A stretch of 64,000 nucleotides of DNA, from assembly GCF_002443255.2 (NCBI RefSeq), contig NW_019211455.1, positions 3,281,223 through 3,345,222 of the forward strand. The letters are read 5' to 3'. The notes beneath the pieces were generated by a model. The model did no database searches. It was given only the letters and a program-made list of their open reading frames with translations, and was not told the DNA's origin. Below, one piece after another: positions 26,080-38,563 of the stretch. Position 1 is the stretch's first letter, and each line of letters opens with the position of its first letter. The position numbers and the translations under genes were made by a program. This stretch comes from Varroa destructor. Lineage: Eukaryota; Arthropoda; Arachnida; Mesostigmata; Varroidae.

Positions 26080-26167
26080 AATAGACTATCTCGTAGTTAG
26101 AGTTCGTTGTTTGGAGATAAGTGCTGCATTCGGACCAGTCGAGTTGTGAGGTGGCACTTCCGTGGCC
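26080..26167 (-). CDS. EML: EML microtubule-associated protein, exon 10
   Basis: Short exon of 88 bp, residues about 649-677, invisible as a long ORF. It reads GHGSATSQLDWSE then YLQTTNSNYEIVY and leaves T. This matches GHSSFITHLDWSVNSQFLVSNSGDYEILYW of EML1 position by position. Acceptor CCCTATCTAG, donor TATTGTAAGT. Confidence 0.9.
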
Positions 26168-27779
26168 CTAGATAGGGAATAAAATGCATTATATACAACA
26201 ATTGGCAGCTCCTAACATACCTACAAATAAAAGCGTATATAACGGCGAGTGCGTAAGCTATCGAAAAAACAATGAAGAAGCTCATGCAAAATAAAATTTC
26301 TTTCCTTTGAACCCCGTCTCTAACATTAGCGAAAAGCCGCATCATATCTTTTAGAATTTGCTTGTGAGAGATTCGAACAAGAAACGAAAATAAAACCTTG
26401 TGCTCACACTGGTGAATCACTTAGGCCGAAACTTGGCTCTTCTACCTATAAATAATACTAGTTTTTCTATAATTCGAATATTACTAAATATCTACTATCG
26501 TGAGTTTTAAAAGGCCAAGTCCGTTTTCGAAAAAATCCCATGTCACATTCGAGTTTCATGCTTTCACCGAAGCTGAAAGAGCAACCATAAACTCAACAAG
26601 ACGTAGTAACTAAATAAGTAAGGACGATAACTAGCAATTAGACAAAATTGTTAAACAAAGATCGATGAATGTGTCGCGTTTGTAAAGAATTCACTTGTCT
26701 GTTGTCTTCTACTGATTTCTCTTGTATTGTCCTAGTTTTTGGGCCATTTGCTCTTAAGCCTGTTCATTGCACTAATCGAATGTGTTCATACCCAAAGTTC
26801 GAGGAGTCTCTTTCGGATCCTATTCTGCGCTTCTGTGTATTTCTGCATGGTTTTATTAGTCAATAATTGATTATGTTGCGGACGGTGTACGTAACTCATA
26901 CAGCGCAGTGGTAAAAAGGTCAGCCATTCAGAATGGTACATAAATCATCACACAAAATCATCGTTATCAACGGAATGGCATATTTTTTAGCGCCACACCG
27001 ATCAAGGCCGAGAACACACGCCAGTGGTAATGGCCAGTAGGTCATGACGTATGGTCGCCACCGTCATCGCATTCCAAGCGCGCAGCGTGCATGGAGAAAA
27101 GCATAGTGAAGGATCGTGAAGTTAGTTAGACGTGGTGGACACAACCGCCCTTCACGAAAAGCACGTCTGGTGACTATCCTATATCCGGCCAGCGTTCGTT
27201 AGGGTGTTAGAGAGACTCGGACTCTCCACCTCTCCGGAGCATCTATATAAAAAATCACAGCGTTTCCATCGTTGCTTGAAGGCATTGTTCTGGCCTGCTT
27301 TTTTTCGTTATCTTGACTATAGCACACTGAGATAGGAGACTCATTAAAAAGGAAAACACAGACGAGCATTTTGGATCTCTCGAAACTGCTGCGTTTTGCG
27401 ACTCTTGCTAGCGCAGCCGATCACGATACCGTTTAAGATATTATGATCGGTAAGGTCGTCTTTAGTAAATTTCTACCTAAACGAATGAAAATTATGGTTA
27501 ATGCTTGCACGTATGTATCCACGAACGCCTTTAGGAACCTGATTCAAACTTGTAGCATTGTAGCTTAACTTGGATTTCCCGAGGGGTTTCTCCTCGTAGC
27601 ACTACTATAATATAAAGTTTCCGTCAAAAACGATTCTCGAATCGTTTTGCTCGGGAAAAATTTGCCCAACACCAATATCCTCTTGTTTTCCTAAATATTA
27701 TCGGAACTATACAGAGCAAGATAGATATAGCACAACTAAACGCTATACTGTTTGCAATGCAATATAGATAGTTCCTTAC

Positions 27780-27877
27780 CGCACATCTTCCTATTCTGTT
27801 GTACTTCTTGCCGTCTTCTGAGACTTGGTAAACGTAAATAAAGTTATCTCGCGAAGCCAACGCCAGATACTGTCCGT
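27780..27877 (-). CDS. EML: EML microtubule-associated protein, exon 9
   Basis: Residues about 616-648. AC at the exon start completes AAC (Asn) with A from exon 8, giving PNGQYLALASRDNFIYVYQV and then KKYNRIGRC, one WD blade of the second propeller. Acceptor TTTTCTATAG; donor GTAAGG after TGTGCG; leaves phase 0. Confidence 0.93.
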
Positions 27878-28138
27878 CTATAGAAAACCATAAAACGGTA
27901 ACAATCAATTAACCTCGGACGAAAATGGTGATAAAAAGCTGGATGAATTGTATTATAAGGAAACACTAAAGAGTTCGAGTCTTTGCGAACAAACATCACT
28001 TTTTCAGTATTACACCTATATATCGGTTGTTTTTATTGCTGTTTAAGTTAGTTTGCACTGTGCATGCTTTCTCTAATGAAACAAGCATATCTATCGAATT
28101 GCTACATTAATGACGATATTCACAAAAATTATGCTTAC

Positions 28139-28349
28139 TAGGTGCGTAACGAATGACGTCAATAGGCTCGTTGCCGTCATGGTGAGCTGCATAGACTTTT
28201 CTTGTGTTCGCGCAGAACGCGCTCCAGTTTCCTGCTGTAGAGGCCACGGCCACGATGCTTCCGCACGGCGAAAAGGCGATGCTCTGTACAGGCTCGGGCC
28301 ACGGTAGAGACCATACAACTGAATGGCTCATTGAATCAAACAAATTAAT
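28139..28349 (-). CDS. EML: EML microtubule-associated protein, exon 8
   Basis: Residues about 546-615. Begins INLFDSMSHSVVWSLP (EML1 has ATLWDAVGHRPVWDK), then SIAFSPCGSIVAVASTAGNW and AAHHDGNEPIDVIRYAP. Acceptor TTTTCTTCAG; donor GTAAGC; leaves one base A. Confidence 0.93.
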
Positions 28350-28960
28350 CTGAAGAAAATTGTAACATATAAAAGAAGAGCAATATAAAGTTAGATTACT
28401 TCAAATTAGCACAGAGAATAGAGAACATGATTTCGTACTTGCGTGGTTCTTTAGAACAAAATGGTGTGTATTGTTTTCGTAAGATGATCTTCACTCATCT
28501 CGAATAAATTGTCTTCCCTTGTCCCACTTCTTTAAACTTCATATACATTTACAAATAGCATATGCAGCCGATTATACTTTACTTAGACGACAGCGTGTCT
28601 TTTATTTACTAGTGCGTGATACGAGTGAATGATTTCTGTGTGTACTTTGTTCTAGTTTCTGTTGTTTATCGACCTCTTTATTCTTCGGTTTATGTATTTT
28701 CTCGGCTTCTGAAATCCATGGATCGATTCGTTTGATCTCTATTAGGGTAAAAAAATAAAATATAATCAATTTCGGAAGGATGTGTTAGCTTGACCTATAG
28801 TAGATGATATGTACATCATAGATCTCGATAATAATTGGTGTTAAACATAATTTGTACCTGTACAAATTCGCAATGAACGTAGTAATCTATAAACAAAAAA
28901 TGGTTGTCGTTAATCGACCCGAACGGTAATCATATAAGTTGCTTCCTGAGGTTTACTTAC

Positions 28961-29557
28961 GTGACCGTCATAACCTGAACTGAGAAACTGTGCCTGCGTC
29001 GGGTGAGCAGCCAACGCCCACACCTCTTGCGAGTGCCCTTGGACAACAGTTGAGAACGACATCTCGAAGCTACCCTGCGCAATGCAGTTCCGTGTAGTCC
29101 CGATCAACAATTGTGAGCCACGGCCCTGCACAAGCGTCCGTACGCCCCCACTGCTCTCAGCTAACTCGGCATTTCGTCCTGTAGGTTCCAAATCTGCCGA
29201 CCACTCAATTAGCAAACGATCTTTCCCCCCTCCACTAATCAACGTGCCATCCTTCATAGCGCAAATGGAGAAAATCGGTCCTTCGTGCGCATCTTCAATA
29301 ATCCGTGAGGCTTTGTTGGCGCCCCGAGGCCACACCATCAGAGCGCCATTTGAATCACCCGTAAGTAGCTCGCCGAGCTCATTAAAGGCGGCGCACAGAA
29401 TGTACTTGGGCTTGTGTGCTTTGTCAAATAGTCCAACTCGTTTCGCTAATGTCCCACCTTCCATGTCCCAAAAATGTAGATGGCCTTTACCAAGCGAAAT
29501 TAACTGATGTCGGTCCATCGGGTGGAATTTAACAGCTAAAACTGGCTCCGAAGCGCT
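28961..29557 (-). CDS. EML: EML microtubule-associated protein, exon 7 (core of the tandem propeller)
   Basis: The largest exon, 199 codons, residues about 347-545. It covers several WD blades: VLAVKFHPMD, GKGHLHFWDMEGG, LLTGDSNGALMVW, AHEGPIFSICAMKDGTLISG, GGKDRLLIEW, LLIGTTRNCI and GHSQEVWALAAHPTQAQFLS. Each matches the EML family in order. The donor GTAAGT follows GGTCAC (Gly-His). Starts and ends in phase 0. This region forms the junction of the two propellers (TAPE domain) that binds tubulin in the family. Confidence 0.97.
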
Positions 29558-29693
29558 CTGAAATCGGGTCATACAAGTTAGAGGATATAGAAAATATGAT
29601 TCTTTCCTATTTAGTAAACTCTATGATTGGGACGTACATAGGTAATGTGCGGATGATTATTAGAAATTGTCATAATCTAACAGTTTAGCTAAC

Positions 29694-29789
29694 CTTTGTC
29701 TCTGCTATTTTGTGACCTTTTTGCCACTCCCATAGGCCAAGTATGTGTTCGGCCGAGTCATCAACGATGCAAAGGATTGAGCCTCCATC
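29694..29789 (-). CDS. EML: EML microtubule-associated protein, exon 6
   Basis: A 96-bp exon, 32 codons, residues about 315-346. Encodes DGGSILCIVDDSAEHILGLW then EWQKGHKIAETK; EML1 has NGGTNLCAVDDSNDHVLSVWDWQK here. Acceptor TGTATTTGCAG, donor AAAG then GTTAGC (a weaker donor). Phase 0 on both sides. Confidence 0.93.
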
Positions 29790-29968
29790 CTGCAAATACA
29801 AGGTTTAGTCAGTGCTCTTGGTCTAATTACTGCGGCGAATAACGGACTCAATTAATAGGAACAGCATTGCCGCTTTTGCCTCCATTCGAAACGATTCTCA
29901 AACGTGTAAAGAATAACTTAGAATTTACACGAAATTCAAATATGGCTATGTTTCAAAGCTTTACTTAC

Positions 29969-30070
29969 GAGTTTACTAAATGCCAAACAGCTAATGGCTC
30001 GATCGAACTCCCCGATACCAATCACGTGAAGGGTGTTCAGACTTACCGAGTCCCATACACGCACATGGGG
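29969..30070 (-). CDS. EML: EML microtubule-associated protein, exon 5 (first WD blade)
   Basis: A 102-bp exon, 34 codons, residues about 281-314. Encodes PHVRVWDS then VSLNTLHVIGIGEFDRAISC and LAFSKL, nearly identical to EML1 PHVRIWDSVTLNTLHVIGIGFFDRAVTCIAFSK. Acceptor CCCAATTCAG; donor GTAAGT at 29968. The codons for Val-Ser after WDS spell GTAAGT and form an internal in-frame donor-like site at 30046. Confidence 0.95.
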
Positions 30071-33000
30071 CTGAATTGGGAAATGCACAAAAAAAAATAG
30101 AGTTAATTATATAAATATGTTCCTGCGCGATTGTCTAGGAAAATCGTGCTATAAATGTCAAATTCGTGTCAATTGCTTCCCTTTAGCGGCTCTGTTTTAA
30201 TAAGAAAATAGTTAAAAAGTGGCAAAGCAGATGCGGTGTTTACGACTTTAGCTGACGCAAGTCTACCAGTCATTGACTTGCAGGTTACACAGCCATACTT
30301 TACAAACTTTAAACTCAGGAAGATCTCTTTGTACATGTCGGCGAGAAAGAACTCGATCTCCATTCAAGCACACGGGGCAGTCATACGCTCACAGCTTATA
30401 TTAACAGCCATTTATATTTTAGGAGGAGCATTCGTTTACGATAGAGTTTGATCATAGTCCCGCTGACTTGCCTCGCTTATTACACAAGTCGGTTTGCACA
30501 CTACACGCCATGCAGAATTTCGTAAATGTTATTTGAACAACATTGATACCGTTATCGATATAAACTGAATTCAGTGGAACATTGAACTCCGAACTGGGCG
30601 AATTCGATAAACGATTCACATGAGTTAAATTTCCTACAAATTGAATGAAAGAGCACAAGATATACTCTAAATCTAGATGGTGTGTCTAGGTGGTCCACAA
30701 CTATTGTCACAAAGCTAGCATTTAAGAATACTGAATAGGGTTAGGTAGTACTTTTCTCTGTCCTAACCGGGCACACATATAGTAAAGCTACATCTGAGTA
30801 AGCCTGAGTTGTGGACCGGGATATATTTCGATTTAATCTCTTTTTGTTTTTTGGCGGGTTTCAAAAGCCAGTTCAAAATGCGACACGTGTTCGTTGCAGG
30901 AGGACCCAGACACTCGTACTGTGATTCGACTGTACGACAAACGCGATCTACACAAAAGTGCTGTGGTGGGAGGTACTGTGACTTAATTATTGAACCACGA
31001 TTCGACCAACAAAAAAAACTCATCACACGCAGACGCCGAGGCCCGAGCAACGCTTCAAACATTATTCACCACCTCGCAGAATCCCTAGTGTGGTCTTCCT
31101 TAGCATGCGATTGATCACCTTGATTATTCTATGATTATGGCTCGCATATCCACCATCACCGCATCGACGACGCTTGCTACCCTAGCTGCAGGGAGGTTTG
31201 TGATCGATGGTTAAAAACGAATGGTATTTATCGAAATGGGGACACAACCTTTGTATTTAATAAAAGTAGAGCATTTGACGACCTGATCCGCGTAGTACGT
31301 TACTTAAAATCGAATACATTTAGTTTATCTGCTCTTAACATCCGTCCCCACATTTAATGCAAAGCCAACATTTAGTTACAAACGTTTATTTATGATGCAT
31401 TGTTACTATTGATCATGCTCAGCTTGTTTTTAGTCAGTAATTCTCCGATACTGTAGAAACCAAAGCAAAATAAGCAGGCGTTTACTTTTAGTAACTAACA
31501 TTTTACGGTATAAGTGACGTTCCAATGGACACACATAAGTCCTATTTGCTGTTAAACGACCAAAATGCTTATGCGAAGTAACACATTGCAAATGACGATT
31601 ACCGCAGTCTAACATGTGGGTTACTAATTAATTCTAGTCATCAATATTATTGTTATTATTATCAGGATCAATATGATGCCGCAGTCATGAATTACCCTTG
31701 TGACGAATTTGGGCTGCAGAGAAGTAGAGTTTGGGTGAATGCCCGGCGGCGAGATGGAAAAACAATTAAAAACAAATTATTATCAGACACTATACGCCTT
31801 AGAAAATATACCTTAGCATCTATATTTCTGCCTACTATCATTATCGTGCTGATTGACATAATTAATTAGACGAAAAATATTTGGATTGTACAAATAACAA
31901 ACGCCGGAATTGTTGACGCTGGATCTAGAGATGCAGAGAATGCAGAAGCACACGAACGGTCGAAGATGTATTGAGTGACCTTCTTCGGGACAACGATTAG
32001 GGAACAATATTGCCACTTGGAAAGTTTTCATTGTGATGAAGTTTCGCTACCAGAAATTGCATAGACACTGAGTATAGAAAAGTACACAAATCCGTCATTG
32101 TTTTTAAACAATCCAAAGTGCACACTACAGCAACGATTGTGTATATATGGAAACAAACAACAACAACAACAACACAGAATGCACATACACACATAAAACG
32201 TTATATCTTTATCATGGGAAACTGGCTCTAGACTATTAACCCTGCTTCGATTGGACACGATGTTCCGGTAAAAAATCCTTTGAATTTAGTACTATCCGTT
32301 AGATAATTTAGAGGTAACTCTCTGAGTATTCTAGCTGGCCTTTGTTACGACGAGGGCCATATGATTATCCCTTAGGCGTTGGTAAATAACAACGATTAAA
32401 AAAACTTGGCTTAATTTCTTCGTTCGTTGTTCACCGTTATCGGCAGACTTATTCCTGCTGTAAGCTTATCTAGAAACGGATTCCTGGATCCTGACCATAC
32501 ACAAATCAGGTTATAGCAGCTTTCGGACACAACGAAAAAATGAATAATTACGTACGAAACACAAGATAAAAAGCAAGTGCAAAACAAGTCGGATGACTGG
32601 AAACATCCATAACATCATCAAGTGCGAGCATCCCCTATTGCCATTTTTGTACTCCCCAACAAAATACACGTGTCCAGATAATTTTTTACGAAATATGAAA
32701 ACGATCGTTACGGGAAAAATATTATTTCCTTACAAATGATATTGTGTGTGTTTTCCGCTCCGCATATTAAATTGATCGATAACATTAATCAATATCTACG
32801 CTAATTTAAGTAATATTTTGTCCACTTAGACAATGTTACACTTAAGTGGGTATCATATAGTTAATGGATTTTGAGTTTACTCTCCGTAACCGATATAGAA
32901 AGGTGGTTGATCGATTAAAGAAAGTATCCGTTTGCAATTAAAACGATTCACACGTTTGCCTTACAACGCTTCACATGTTTGACGTACATACAGGACCGAA

Positions 33001-33447
33001 AACGGTTAAGTCAATGCCTTAATGCCGCTGGCGTGCCTTTCGATAGCTAGATTAACTGCGGAACAACTGCATCGTATGAAAAAGTTAAAAATTATTTTTA
33101 TATTAGTAACTTGTTGTTACCTGCTGTACGGAATCGCCTGTAGGAAATAGCTATCTCGCTCGGTAATAAGACAATATACTAAGTGCAGTTATATTTTAGT
33201 TTCTTTTTTAAGTTCTTCTTTAGTTAATTCTTGACTATGTCCTGCAGTGAACGTCGCACCTATAATATCGATTTTATCTATTTCATGAGGCGAACAGCAT
33301 ACCATGTTGTGTTTAACTATAGCAATGTATGTTCTACTTCCATTAAACGTTTCAATCAGATCGAGCAGCGCGGTACGAACTGCGGCCAAGACCAGACAAC
33401 GTTCAAACAAACCTATTAATTCGACAACAGAAACTATTTATTCTTAC
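30071..33447 (-). other. EML intron 4
   Basis: About 3.4 kb between the HELP exon and the first WD exon. No other exon was recognised on either strand. Confidence 0.6.
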
Positions 33448-33823
33448 CCGACGATCTCTTCGATCAATTGAAGCTGTCTGCCCTGTTGCAACAACCAGTT
33501 TATTTGGATGAATTGCAATACAACGAATGTCATCGGTATGACCAAGATAGTGTCGCTGAACCTGCTCCTCCACGTTATAGAGCACGACGACGCTGGCGAC
33601 GAAGTAGATAACCTCCCCGGTCGGCAGTAGATGTAGATTGGCCCGGCAATCGCGGCCGCGGTAGCCATAGACCCATTCAAGTTTTGGCCGTTGCTGGGGG
33701 ATGGGGTTGACCTTCGTGAGGGAGTATTCGGCCACGAGGTCCGTTGGAACAGGCAGCAGTAACTGGTGTCCGTGAACGGTAAAACGAATAATTCCATCGT
33801 CAGGATCGAACACGCAGTCCCGT
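33448..33823 (-). CDS. EML: EML microtubule-associated protein, exon 4 (HELP domain)
   Basis: Residues about 155-280. After TRDCVFDPDDGIIRFTVHG comes the family's most conserved stretch: RPKLEWVYGYRGRDCRANLH, LLPTGEVIYFVASVVVLYNV, EEQVQRHYLGHTDDIRCIAI and HPNKLVVATGQ. This is the hydrophobic EML protein (HELP) motif and start of the first propeller. The acceptor TTCTAG ends at 33824; the first base A completes ACA with exon 3. The donor GTAAGA follows CGG; phase 0. The usual variable loop after ATGQ is present as ASIDRRDRR. Confidence 0.97.
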
Positions 33824-34684
33824 CTAGAACCGAACGCGTTTATACTTTAGTATAACTATATGAACAATCTTTTCGAAAGTTTCTATTTCTAACTATTTGT
33901 AAATATAACGGTAAATTATATATTTATATTGGAATGGTTCGTGGACTGTATATGGAATGAAGAATCGACACGGCTAGTTATAGAGAGACAAAGGAAAGCA
34001 TTATTGCCACATTGGTAACTCTAGTTATGATCGTTGATGGAACTTGACATATGAAACGGTGCTTACCAATTTCGTCGTTATTTTACAATAAATACCAAAA
34101 ATCTCCTATTAAAAAATGTATACAGCATGTAAATTTCTTTGGTGTTTTTGAACAAGCGACCCAATGACTTCGAACAAGCTATTCCTTACAGAGCTCGCTG
34201 TTTCAATTAACACACGAAAGCCCGTAGTACTGAATCTGAGTGGATTCCTTTTTGTTGATGGGCGTTACAAACCATTTTTGAAATAAGAACACCACGTTTC
34301 TAAAAGCCTGTAAAAAGCGCTGACTTGAGCAAAGCCGGCCAGTCACTTCCGGCTGCTCATGTCACAGTGCACCTAACAATCATAAATTAATTAGTAACTA
34401 ACAAGTCGTAGAAATATCAACTATGTGCCGTAGCCATGTAAAGAGCGAAACGCGACGATCAGAGATGTATACGTCGCCTGGTATAAAGTTTCTGGTAAAT
34501 AGTTTATACTATCCTTTGTTGACAAGCGCGAACCTACTGGTTCAGAAAATGCTATCCTGCAATGTTACTGTTTACAAAAAATTAAAAAATACTATAATGT
34601 TATGTGCTGGAATAAAGAGGCTTCTCATTTGTTATACATTACAAGCATAATAAAACTAGGTGGAGTCGTCTTAAAATTACGCAC
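33824..34684 (-). other. EML intron 3
   Basis: About 0.86 kb; nothing else recognised. Confidence 0.55.
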
Positions 34685-34900
34685 GTCACTGCGTGGTCAG
34701 CGTATCCATTGGGGGTGACGCTATACGTCGGTATATTTGGGGAGCTACCTCCATTGACTCGTCTCAGTTGCTGAAGATTTCCGGCCGAAAGACTTTTGTG
34801 ACGGGGCTGCTGTTGTTGCTGATGTGGGGGCTGCGGGGTAGATCTTGTTGAAGAAGAGCCCTCACTATGAAGGGACGACAATGACGCTGCATAGCCAAAT
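34685..34900 (-). CDS. EML: EML microtubule-associated protein, exon 3 (basic Ser/Gln-rich linker)
   Basis: Residues about 83-155. Ser-rich start (AASLSSLHSEGSSSTRSTP), PPHQQQQQPRHKSLSAGN and QQLRRVNGG, ending YADHAVT. A basic, disordered stretch between coiled coil and HELP is typical of EML1-4 and contributes to microtubule binding. The acceptor is TTTATTTTAG. The donor chosen is GTGCGT at 34684 because only it gives the two-base overhang that exon 4 needs; a GTAATT site four bases further on would break the frame. Confidence 0.75.
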
Positions 34901-35272
34901 CTAAAATAAAGGTTACCCAAACAACAGGTTACATATGATTTACCATAAAGGCAATAGAGATGACTCCCAGTACTAATAGACCTCCTATCATTATATCAGA
35001 GTGAGATAACAGCTGACTGCCTATTCGAGTAGTTCAGACATACGTTCTATATGCCGTAAGATCTAACGCCGCTATAGAGAAGTTCCGGACGTAAACCTGA
35101 AACATACAATCCGGCACGGGACTGCCGGTGCTGCAGTGAGCATTTTGATCCGTTGCAAAAGTGTTGATTTTGAAAGACCGTTGAGAACGTGCGCCTGCTT
35201 ATTCAAGATAAATATCATGAAGTGCTTACGCTATTGTAAAAATGCAACTGCATATGACAATACACTTGATAC

Positions 35273-35345
35273 CTTTTACCATCTGGCGTATCGGAGTGGC
35301 CATTCACATGTGGATTATGTGGTCCTGATGGCGTCGGAGATTCTC
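35273..35345 (-). CDS. EML: EML microtubule-associated protein, probable exon 2
   Basis: A 73-bp exon encoding ESPTPSGPHNPHVNGHSDTP and DGK. The donor (AAAAG then GTATCA) leaves AG, which with A of exon 3 gives Arg and agrees in phase. The left edge is an acceptor AATTTGACAG ending at 35346, chosen because it matches the one-base overhang of exon 1; the open frame continues upstream to 35463, so a longer exon, or an extra exon between, is possible. Confidence 0.55.
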
Positions 35346-37549
35346 CTGTCAAATTTGAAGGCCCCGAAGATTGCCTTGCTAGCTTGGAGCTCAGCGAACG
35401 ATGGCTGACGGTTGATAACGACGGAAATAACGATACCATGTTTTTTTTATTAGTGTTTTGCATATATATAAGCGGCTATAAGGCGAATTTATGGCCAAAT
35501 GAATAATAGGAAGTCCAATATATTGACTGACATAATTAGAACGCGTGAACATAAATAAATTTTCACTCATTATCAATCTCCTAGTACGTGTACAGTCACA
35601 GTTGACAGAGGCCTAACACAAAAAAGAAGTTTGAATATAATTTTTCTCTGATCATACAAGCGCCTCTGGCTTTTTTACGGAGCACGTTTTAAGCGGTAGC
35701 ACTGTTCCAAAGGAATCTTTATGCTAGTTCCTGGTTAACATGTAATGGACTGTCGAAATTATGCCTTATATGTAAACATCGATCTAGGAAATGATCTAAA
35801 CTTGACCTTTCCAATATATTTTGGCCAGTAGATAATCACAGCAGGCCTGGTCGTCTGACCTTTTATGTTAACTGTTGGGCTGACAAACAACACGACGTTG
35901 TTAGGACATTAATATAACATAAATTTTAAGTTATTTTTTTTTCTAATAACTTTTAGATAGCGATAGGTTCACTGCGCGGTACAGGCCAAGCCGAAAATGG
36001 CAGGTGGTTACCATAACGACGTGGTACTCATTTCGGCATTGAACTAATTTAGTGCTAAATAATGTATCATTAACACGCAACTATGCGGGAAGCTTTCTAC
36101 ATTTTCTAATCAGTCTAATCTTACCTGTAACTATGTTTAAATCCATTGTGCGGTATTAACGGGGCAGTATTTGTTATCGTCGGAGCTGGAAATACACACA
36201 TGTGCTAATTGAGCGTAAAATTCGTTCAGACAGACTATACTATGATTGACGTTGCTATTCATAGCAGTTAAACGGCAGTACAAACGTGGGTCATCGCATG
36301 GCTCTACCGAAACGTCTTCAGCCGGTATTTATGTCATTTCCTCAAACAGAGTATACTATAAATTCTAATATTATGTACAATGATCATGTCTAAACTTCTC
36401 ACGCGAAGTTTGTGTGCGTATCTGTCCTACTTGACAGACCATTGTTGCTTAACGTGATTCAGTATCAGCACACCGTATGAATTGTTTATGTCCAAATTCA
36501 ATGGACTCATTTTCATCCCGCACAGAAGATCCTGAGGGAGTATGCTAATACAAATGTCAGCGTGTAACTAGCGTACAAATTGTATAAGAGAGAACTATAG
36601 AAACGTACTATACAGACTGCTCTTAAGCGCGAGCACTGAGATAGGATATATGGAAATGCAATATATATTCCGCAATTGATATACATATATATGTTCGATG
36701 CCAGTCGATACGCTAGCTTGTTGCCCGTGAATGTTCACCGTCGTTTGCGTGATAATCCTTGACTACTTGTTAAAGCGTCAACGAAACCACAGTCATAAAG
36801 TAGTCATGTCCGATGTACCCTAGATTCAGACTTGAAAATCAATAGGTAATGGAATTCAATCGTTTCCGATAAACAGTAACTCTACTTGGTAACGAAATTT
36901 CTATTTTGTGCCGCATTTTTCGACTGCCATCAAACGGGCTCGATAATCACTGATCGGTCATAGCGAGACGGAATAGGAGAAATTGAAGAGTCATTTATTT
37001 GAGTTTCGGTTGCCGACATGCTTCTTCTAGTAGCCAGTACTGTCGAAAGAAGAAATGCATCCCTACAGTGCGAAGATAGTACAGGAAATGAGTGATGCTA
37101 TAGAAATTTTGAAAATCTGGCGCGTTCCTTTAGACTTAGCAGTCATCGTTTATGGGGCAGCAAACTGAGGTCACATATCAACCCAAATACCAAAATAGAA
37201 GGCAGAAAAAAGCAAATGATTAGACAAAAAAATTGTGAACTAGGTATCGTAACGTCCGTCAGAGATTCGCAATATTGAGACACCCATCGGGAAAACCACT
37301 GAGACTAGCTGTATCTATCTTTATTGGCTCGAAGGGAACGTCACTTTCATAAAAGACCAACAATCGTCGAAGATAATGACTAGAATAGTATACCAATAAT
37401 TGTTAAACGTGACTACGCACTATGCTGATGATCATCCCACGATCCACGCTATTGTCTAACATCCTATCTATACTATTGCAATAGAATCTTATGTTATTTA
37501 TTCCTAACAATAGCCATATGGATGTACCAGTGGGGAAAAAACGAAACCG

Positions 37550-38068
37550 CTACTTGAGGGGTACCCACAAAGGCTTTATCACCACAATAGTAACAACAAC
37601 AACCACGATGACAACGACAGCAATGGGGCCGTAGGTGTTACTGATGACGTGCGAGTGACGCCGGTTTAAATTGAAGGTCGCCATCGTCTTTGACTCGATG
37701 ACCTTATCAGTCTTGAGCTGTGTCGACCGTTGAATCAAACGACTCGGCAACGTCGCGATGTCCAACGCCGCGTGACCAACGAACAGCGAGCGCAGGAGCA
37801 ACAGGCATTGAGCAAAGCAGACATAACGCTGCTGGTTATCGACGCCGTCAACAGATTTTGGCGACGCTCTACTGCTCCTGTCTGTCTCACGGCTGCAACA
37901 CAAGTAAACGTCGAAACAACGTTTAGCAGCAGAGCAAAGCATGGAACATCGGAAGAGTTGATGCGACAAATCACTTAATGCCCATCTGTCCGTCTGTGCG
38001 TCTATCTGCTTCCCACCAGTGGGATCGGTTAGCGGTGGATATGGCCGTGTCCGTACGACTGCCAGCAA
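37550..38068 (-). other. Unassigned 172-codon open frame in EML intron 1
   Basis: Open frame with a TM-like C-terminal stretch PIAVVVIVVVVVTIVVIKP, which comes largely from a GTT/GTC-rich repeat. Overlapping open frames exist on the other strand in the same patch, suggesting that base composition alone keeps stops away. It might hold an alternative 5' exon of EML, but nothing proves coding. Confidence 0.15.
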
Positions 38069-38453
38069 CGATCATCGCGTCTGCTGCGACGTTTGGTACT
38101 TACGGCTCTGCGGGTCCTCTCTTACAATATAATATAATACAATAATACGGTTACCATTGTAGCCATTAATTGATCACCGGCATCAGCTGTGCTGATGGCC
38201 GTTTAGATGATTGTAGAAGCGCCGCTTGCGCCAATGTGACGATGGTCCCTTCCTGTCGCACATTCGGATCGCACGATAAAACTGTTCCAAGTGCGCTCAT
38301 CTTTAGTTAAACACTTCTTCGAAGAAATTTCTGTCTGGCATCACAAGCATACATGCGTAGAATACATGGAAGATATGTATATATGTAGCAAGGAACGTAT
38401 TTAGCATTATCCGCCGTATCTGCAGTTCTCAGCGCTAGAATTGAATGAAATCG

Positions 38454-38563
38454 GTGCGGTAGCCTTTATGGCCAAATCACTAACCGAAAAAAGAGGAGGA
38501 TCCCAGTTTCGAGCCCCGTCAACGATATATACCATACGACAAATGTGATTAAATAAAGAAAAA
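38454..38563 (+). mobile_element. tRNA-derived SINE-like remnant (copy B)
   Basis: GCGGTAGCCTTTATGGCC (box A-like) and CAGTTTCGAGCCCC (box B-like), then 28 bases to TGTGATTAAATAAAG and an A-rich end. Layout and tail distance match copy A at 13026-13120. Confidence 0.5.

Noticed and set aside
28849..28868. 9-bp palindrome AATTTGTAC/GTACAAATT as a regulatory site
   Set aside because: Lies in an EML intron, short, and expected by chance in AT-rich DNA of this length.
30047..30070. A 24-bp EML microexon ending at GTAAGT
   Set aside because: The frame continues through GTAAGT into LNTLHVIGIGEFDRAIS, which is conserved in EML1; the default exon ends at 29969. Kept only as a possible alternative donor.
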